Positions 59,292-64,000 of a stretch of DNA of 64,000 nt are shown one piece after another. Location: contig JACMLM010000003.1 of assembly GCA_014379595.1 (NCBI GenBank), forward strand, positions 1 through 64,000, written 5' to 3'. The DNA is from Anaerolineales bacterium (GTDB lineage: Bacteria > Chloroflexota > Anaerolineae > Anaerolineales > Villigracilaceae). The position numbers and the translations under genes were made by a program. The stretch's first letter is position 1. Each line of letters opens with the position of its first letter. The notes beneath the pieces were generated by a model. It was not told the origin of the DNA. It saw only the letters and a list, made by a program, of their open reading frames with translations, and did not search any database.

Positions 59292-60557
59292 TTAACTCAT
59301 CAAACTTCTCAATCGTAATTTTAGAGGCAGCCATATTGCAATCTCACCCAATAATACTCCGATAACTGCGCCAACTGCGCCATAAAAATACATCAATGGC
59401 AAACTTGCTAATAGCTGAACACCAACGTTGACAAAACCCAGCCAGGTTGCAAACTTTTCATCTCCACTGGCATAAAGATATAACTCAATAACTGCATTAC
59501 TCAAAGTTGGAAATAGAGAAATTCCCAACCATATTAAAATAGGTGATGCAGGTAAAAAAGCCTGCCCAAATGTCCATTTAATAACGTAGCTGGAGAGAAA
59601 TAATAGAGGTATTACCACTACTATACAATAAAGAAAGATCACTCTGTTTATTTGCCGAAATAATAACTTTTGTCCTTCCATACCATTTCCAGCCTTTGCA
59701 AAGACAGGAAAAGCAGCGTCAAATATTCCGTTAGGAATTAGTTTAGCCGCTTCTGTAAAGCGTGACGCTGATCCGAACAGACCAGCTGCGCTTTCATTTT
59801 TTATATATCCTAACAAAATAACACTTGAACGCATTTGAATAGCGCCTATGATCCCTGAGATGGCAAATGGGACAGATGCCTTTAACAAGGAAATACAGAC
59901 AGGAATTGAAGTTGTGACCCTTCCACCGCTCCTTCCAAAATGCAAAGACCAAAAAAGAAAAGCAGATGACAACTGGACAGCGCCAATGAAGGTCACCCAT
60001 TGAATCAACGGTAATATTTGACTCTGTATTTGAAGAAGCCAGAAAGTACCCAATAGTTGAAACAAAATAGAAGAAATGTTTATTAATACAATGGGCACCA
60101 TCAAGCCATGGGACCTAAATGCCGCTGTAAATGAACTATACATGACCCCATTCAAAACAATAAAAATCACGTACCGCAAGCCTTGGGAGGTTTCAATATC
60201 AATCCCTAGATATGGTGACATACTCCATAAAACCAAGCCTGTAATTGTTACAAAAAAAATCTTGATCAGTAAGGTCGAAAACAGTAATTCATTAAGAGAA
60301 TTTGAAGAATTAGAAATTTTTCTAGTCAGGAGGGAATTCATACCAAATTCACATATCATCGTAAGTCCAGCCGCCCAAGCAAGCAGGAAAGCCCAACGTC
60401 CAAAACCTGCCTGCCCCAATTCTCTGCCAACTAAAATAGAAATACTAAAATTTAATATAGCAGCACTGACATTGGATACAATGAGAAGGAGGCTGTTTTG
60501 CATTAAATGGCTATACGCTAGATTGGCTATTTTATTTGGTATCAATTTTTCAGACAT
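59292..60557 (-). CDS. Polysaccharide/lipid flippase (MOP superfamily, Wzx-like)
   Basis: 421 residues from ATG 60557, twelve or so membrane helices. FSISILVGRELGQAGFGRWAFLLAWAAGL is the Wzx/RfbX-type start. It flips an undecaprenyl- or other lipid-linked product across the membrane. AGGGG precedes the start. It overlaps the amidohydrolase gene by 16 bases, so the two are coupled. Last gene of the operon entering from the window edge. Confidence 0.9.
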   Translation of the reverse strand: MSEKLIPNKIANLAYSHLMQNSLLLIVSNVSAAILNFSISILVGRELGQAGFGRWAFLLAWAAGLTMICEFGMNSLLTRKISNSSNSLNELLFSTLLIKIFFVTITGLVLWSMSPYLGIDIETSQGLRYVIFIVLNGVMYSSFTAAFRSHGLMVPIVLINISSILFQLLGTFWLLQIQSQILPLIQWVTFIGAVQLSSAFLFWSLHFGRSGGRVTTSIPVCISLLKASVPFAISGIIGAIQMRSSVILLGYIKNESAAGLFGSASRFTEAAKLIPNGIFDAAFPVFAKAGNGMEGQKLLFRQINRVIFLYCIVVVIPLLFLSSYVIKWTFGQAFLPASPILIWLGISLFPTLSNAVIELYLYASGDEKFATWLGFVNVGVQLLASLPLMYFYGAVGAVIGVLLGEIAIWLPLKLRLRSLMS

Positions 60558-61777
60558 ATAACCCCTGCCTCTGAAATTGAGCATTTTTGAAGTCGACTCG
60601 CCCATGGTTCACTGAGTTGTTTGTTTGTCCCATCCACTTGAATGGAAGCTGTTTTTGTTTTAAATACATTGAAAACATCTGATAGTTCTGACGAGCCGTA
60701 ACGTGGCTGTCCATTTATAGTGACCAGCAAAATATCTTTTCGGGAACATGCACTTAACGTTTTAAATGGATCACTATGCATGGCTGGAATAATCAATAAA
60801 TCTGCGGGAAGGCCAACGGACAATTTACCTGCACTGGGTAAACGCAACAACTTTGCAGGGTTTTTCGTGACCATGTAGAAAACTTCTTTAGCAGTAACAT
60901 TTCCAATATTTAATGCTTGCTCCATTTCCTCCAATAAATCACGAGAGCCTGTTAATCTTGAGTCGCTGCCAAGAGCTAGGTTTTCCACACAGCCTGAATC
61001 TAAAAATTGACGAGCAGAGATTGTCTTACCGATAAGGAATATATTCGAAGCTGGACACCAGATCAATCCACCGCCCAGTTGAGTCAAACTAATCCAATCG
61101 TCTACACTCAGCCCAATGCCATGAACCAAAACCATATTTGTGCCAACACATCCCAAATTTTTCAAAATCTGAAATTCACGCTGAGCAAATTCGTCAATGC
61201 CTTCAGCGAGGTGGATAATAAATGGAAAGTTCTTTGGAGTGGATTTATATTTCTTAAGGACATTTCCGGGCTTTTCGCCATTTGCGCCAGCTTTACCATC
61301 TTGCAAATATAAGGAATGTGCCCAGCCATAATCACGGACAACATGTACAGGGAAATTCTTCTGCAGCTCGCGATAAAAGGGATTGTGATGCGCTACTGTT
61401 GTGACGCCTGAGAGCAGGTTCTTTATCCCACCAATGAACAATCTATCGGATAACGGTTTTGATTTACCATTAATCAAATTTGCATCACTGTTTAAGTGTG
61501 AACTTACATCTTCCGTCCAGTATGACGCATTTGTATAGTTCTCGCGAAATTTGATTTTCCCATAGTGGTTAAGTTCAAGATGGTCATGTGCATTGATAAG
61601 CCCTGGGAAAATATAGGCCCCGTCTAAATTTACCTGAATATCTTGCTGGCGAGGTGACTCACCCAAATCCGTTATGATTCCTTTTTCCACGCGCAAGGAG
61701 GTCGCAACAATTCCATTCTCACCAACAACTTGAGCATTTATGAATGAAACGGGTCGCGGATGATTCAGAAACCACAT
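60542..61777 (-). CDS. Metal-dependent amidohydrolase (cytosine deaminase/chlorohydrolase group)
   Basis: 411 residues. HDH metal site at 64-66 (INAHDHLELN), then IHLAEG, VHGIGL and GSDSRLTGSRDLLEEM, as in the TrzN/guanine-deaminase group. The ring or amide substrate is unknown; operon context suggests a modified small molecule. Starts 4 bases after the methyltransferase stop. Confidence 0.92.
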   Translation of the reverse strand: MWFLNHPRPVSFINAQVVGENGIVATSLRVEKGIITDLGESPRQQDIQVNLDGAYIFPGLINAHDHLELNHYGKIKFRENYTNASYWTEDVSSHLNSDANLINGKSKPLSDRLFIGGIKNLLSGVTTVAHHNPFYRELQKNFPVHVVRDYGWAHSLYLQDGKAGANGEKPGNVLKKYKSTPKNFPFIIHLAEGIDEFAQREFQILKNLGCVGTNMVLVHGIGLSVDDWISLTQLGGGLIWCPASNIFLIGKTISARQFLDSGCVENLALGSDSRLTGSRDLLEEMEQALNIGNVTAKEVFYMVTKNPAKLLRLPSAGKLSVGLPADLLIIPAMHSDPFKTLSACSRKDILLVTINGQPRYGSSELSDVFNVFKTKTASIQVDGTNKQLSEPWASRLQKCSISEAGVICLKN

Positions 61778-61781
61778 TAGC

Positions 61782-62462
61782 TTAATTTAGAGTCTTTCGT
61801 GCCCGAATAGCCAAAATTGCAGGCACTCCCTCCCATTGATGTTTTCCATCGATCACCGGTTCACGCACATCTTCAATAACCATTTGATTTGAAGTGCAGG
61901 CGATATGATGATCCTTGTAAAGATGAAAGTGGTGTTCAACAGAGTATTCGAGTCCATTCGATGCAGTAAACTGACGTTTCCATCCAGCAAGTTTCCCGAA
62001 TGGATGAATATCAGAACAGACCATGACTCCGTTTGGAGATAAGACACGGCTTATTTCGCGGTAGATAGGCATGAGGTCCCGAACGTGGCCGATGGATAAT
62101 CCACAGATAACCACGTCAATTGAATCTGATTCAAAAGGAAGTGCGGTCATATTTCCAAGCGCAAGCTGGTTCGAAACATCGCGAGCACGAGATAACATCG
62201 GAAGGGAAAAATCCAAACCATAAACTTCAGAAGCACCTTGTTCCTTTGCTTTTAAAATATAGCGTCCGCTTCCACATGCAAGATCAAGAACAATTTTATT
62301 TTTCAATTCAGGCAATAAATCAATCATTGCCCGCTCTTCAATCTTCATCAAGCTATTGTGAGCCTCGGGCGGATAATTATCTGCCCAAAGGGCATAAGCA
62401 TCCAAAGGAGTGAGTTCTATGGCAGGACGACGAAAAATGTTAAGTATCTTTTGGAGAGACAA
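61782..62462 (-). CDS. Class I SAM-dependent methyltransferase
   Basis: 226 residues. IVLDLACGSGRY (motif I, about 57-68), GLDFS (motif II), MTALPFESDSIDVVICGLSIGHV and RVLSPNGVMVCSD. A small C- or O-methyltransferase of the UbiE/menG-like type; substrate unknown. Directly adjacent to the radical SAM gene (no gap). Confidence 0.92.
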   Translation of the reverse strand: MSLQKILNIFRRPAIELTPLDAYALWADNYPPEAHNSLMKIEERAMIDLLPELKNKIVLDLACGSGRYILKAKEQGASEVYGLDFSLPMLSRARDVSNQLALGNMTALPFESDSIDVVICGLSIGHVRDLMPIYREISRVLSPNGVMVCSDIHPFGKLAGWKRQFTASNGLEYSVEHHFHLYKDHHIACTSNQMVIEDVREPVIDGKHQWEGVPAILAIRARKTLN

Positions 62463-63947
62463 CTAAAAGCCTGTCGTTTCAGGTCGTTGATAATGAATAA
62501 GACTTTGGGCAACTTGCAATTCATATGGGGCTGTATAAAACTTTAGATGATAACGCCAGCCACTCAGTGCTTTTAGTACGGTGCGATACATTCCAGAAAG
62601 GCGCGTATCAGTTACTGTTGGATAATAAGCGTTCACAACGCGCTCAAAGTTGCGTGCCTGACGACGGACTTCACCCTCCACCCAGGGGATGTGATCGCCT
62701 CGTCGCATGGAAAATTTTCTCCAATCATCCGAAGCCCATTCTTCAAGTGTTTGTGGGAAATGAAAGCCAAGCCGTTGTGCTTCTTCGTAAAGAATTCCGT
62801 CGAAAGGGACAGGCGTGTAAATGTAGAGAATCATTTCTGTTGCAGGATTGATCTGTTTCAGGCGGCGAATGAATTCTATCGTCCGTTGTACATCACCCAA
62901 CGGGTCAGGCGGACTACCCAATACAAAAGAACATTCTGGGACAATATTGTATTCTTTCATTCGTTTTACGATTTCCAAAGTTAACTTTGTAGAAGCGTTG
63001 CCGCCCTTATTCATTAACTCGAGGGTTTCATCAGAACCAGATTCAGCACCCATGAATACCATTTTGAGTCCCGATTTCTGCATTTTTTTCCAGGTTGAGT
63101 CTGAGTAATGCATCAGCGTATCTATTCGTCCCAGCGCCCACCAACCTAGATCAAGGTCAGATATTCTTTCACAATATTCCGCAGTGCGCGTTTCAGAAAC
63201 AAAGAAATCCATGTCGTGCATTTGCAGGCCGTTAACCTGATATGTATTTACAAGATGTCTTGTTACGGACTCCATTCTTTCTGGTGATTGCGCCAGCCAC
63301 TTACGGTTGGACATAGCCACAACCGCACAAAAGTTGCATGAAAACGGACACCCAAACGACGAGCAATGTGCAGTGGTGCGTGAGCCTAAATAATTTTTAT
63401 GAATGTAACTTTCCATGTTAATGCGATGATATGGAAAATCTGGAAAGGTCTCCGGTGAAGATGATTTCCCCAACGGGTTGGTTACGATCTTATTATCATC
63501 TTTCCAGGCCAAACTCGGGACTGAGTTGAGTGAGCCGCCATTTTGAATCACATCCAATAAAACCATAAATGGATGCTCACCTTGAGAGCGGATCACATAA
63601 TCCACAAAATCAGATTTGAGAATGACATCTGAATGTTGTGTCGGAAAATAACCTCCCCACAAAATAGGCAGGTCAGGTACCTCTGCACGCACACGTTTAC
63701 AAACAGAAATAGCCTGAGTTAACTGAGGGCCTGGCATCACTGTAACAGCAAGTAAGCTTTTCGAAGGGTTGGGCAGACCTCGCGCAAGTTCAATAATATG
63801 TGTTGCTGGGTCGGCGATAACATTTCCGTCTACTAAACTCCAGTTGTAACGGCCTTCTAAAACTGCTGCAAGCGACATCAGCGAAAGAGGCAATGGCTGC
63901 TTCCCGGGTGAAGTGGATAAAGGGTTATATAAAATAACAGTATTCAC
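62463..63947 (-). CDS. B12-binding-domain radical SAM protein
   Basis: 494 residues. N-terminal cobalamin-binding Rossmann fold (about 1-140, GGYFPTQHSD) without the canonical DxHxxG, then a radical SAM barrel with CPFSCNFC (Cys200, 204, 207) and a C-terminal extension of about 180 residues. Class B methyltransferases or ring-formers have this layout. GTG start at 63947 overlaps the end of a short upstream frame. Together with the next three genes it suggests assembly and export of an unknown molecule. Confidence 0.92.
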   Translation of the reverse strand: MNTVILYNPLSTSPGKQPLPLSLMSLAAVLEGRYNWSLVDGNVIADPATHIIELARGLPNPSKSLLAVTVMPGPQLTQAISVCKRVRAEVPDLPILWGGYFPTQHSDVILKSDFVDYVIRSQGEHPFMVLLDVIQNGGSLNSVPSLAWKDDNKIVTNPLGKSSSPETFPDFPYHRINMESYIHKNYLGSRTTAHCSSFGCPFSCNFCAVVAMSNRKWLAQSPERMESVTRHLVNTYQVNGLQMHDMDFFVSETRTAEYCERISDLDLGWWALGRIDTLMHYSDSTWKKMQKSGLKMVFMGAESGSDETLELMNKGGNASTKLTLEIVKRMKEYNIVPECSFVLGSPPDPLGDVQRTIEFIRRLKQINPATEMILYIYTPVPFDGILYEEAQRLGFHFPQTLEEWASDDWRKFSMRRGDHIPWVEGEVRRQARNFERVVNAYYPTVTDTRLSGMYRTVLKALSGWRYHLKFYTAPYELQVAQSLIHYQRPETTGF

Positions 63948-63962
63948 TGTGCTCTCATTTCT

Positions 63963-64000
63963 TTATAAGCGTTCAAATTCAAAAATCAAATGGTCGGCAA
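63963..64000 (-). CDS. 3' end of an upstream operon gene, partial
   Basis: On the minus strand the frame ADHLIFEFERL ends in TAA at 63965-63963, 15 bases before the radical SAM GTG. Only 11 codons are visible, so product and even reality are uncertain. Confidence 0.3.
   Translation of the reverse strand, partial: ADHLIFEFERL

Overview
The window looks like a chromosomal contig from a Chloroflexota bacterium, most likely class Anaerolineae. This is an inference from gene content: Thr-Pro (TPTxTPT) cell-surface linkers, many lipoproteins with a LysM plus LytM-like layout, an archaeal-type ProRS, a NuoCD fusion, and gene families common in that class. GC looks moderate. Genes are dense, run on both strands, and often overlap by ATGA or TAATG junctions. 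I saw no tRNA, rRNA, CRISPR array, prophage or replication origin.

Layout. 1-5 kb: the tail of a Thr-Pro surface protein, then glmS preceded by a recognisable glmS self-cleaving ribozyme, a dCMP-deaminase-like gene, and a minus-strand regulator plus membrane protein. 5-10 kb: an overlapping operon DUF2834-iscX-nuoB-nuoCD-nuoI followed by an Mrp/Ind1-type Fe-S carrier ATPase. 10-19 kb: a TRPM-like SLOG protein, ricT, PIG-L deacetylase, MBL hydrolase, lactate dehydrogenase, M20 amidohydrolase, FecR lipoprotein pair, and a GbsR-type regulator with a perfect palindromic operator over its own start site. 19-30 kb: CCA-adding enzyme, a structured leader RNA before mazG, LOG protein, proS, nucleotidyltransferase, HEAT-like protein, FAD oxidase, acetyl-CoA synthetase and an M23 lipoprotein. 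30-35 kb is the accessory region: a RAYT (REP-associated tyrosine transposase) between its own palindromic repeats, bifunctional FTCD, a HigB-like toxin with a short antitoxin, a stray copy of the ftcd 5' end, DUF4238, and fragments of TMEM175-like and HU-like genes. 35-41 kb: a run of small membrane proteins, two of them paralogues and one a degenerate M50-like protein, ending in an NHL propeller. 41-51 kb: single genes of varied metabolism (AlkZ-like, STAS, ClbS/DfsB, TMEM175, MOSC, ZIP, intradiol dioxygenase-like, ADH, cytochrome b5-like, GH13, TRASH-like, DUF402). 51-56 kb: three tandem LysM/LytM-like lipoprotein paralogues. 56-59 kb: OsmC, TlpA-like thioredoxin and a LiaF-like membrane module. 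59-64 kb: a minus-strand operon of B12-binding radical SAM enzyme, methyltransferase, amidohydrolase and flippase, running off the window edge.

The main unexplained structure is regulatory and repetitive. (1) A glmS ribozyme with an extra internal insertion. (2) A modular palindromic repeat family (foot TTTGGAGT(CA), hairpins with TT or AA apex flanked by GC) that brackets the RAYT gene and recurs at 25.9 kb and 57.8 kb. (3) A terminator/anti-terminator leader upstream of mazG. (4) Several genes whose -10 box lies only 6-7 nt before the start codon, implying leaderless mRNAs. (5) A complex I Q-module fragment physically joined to two Fe-S assembly genes.
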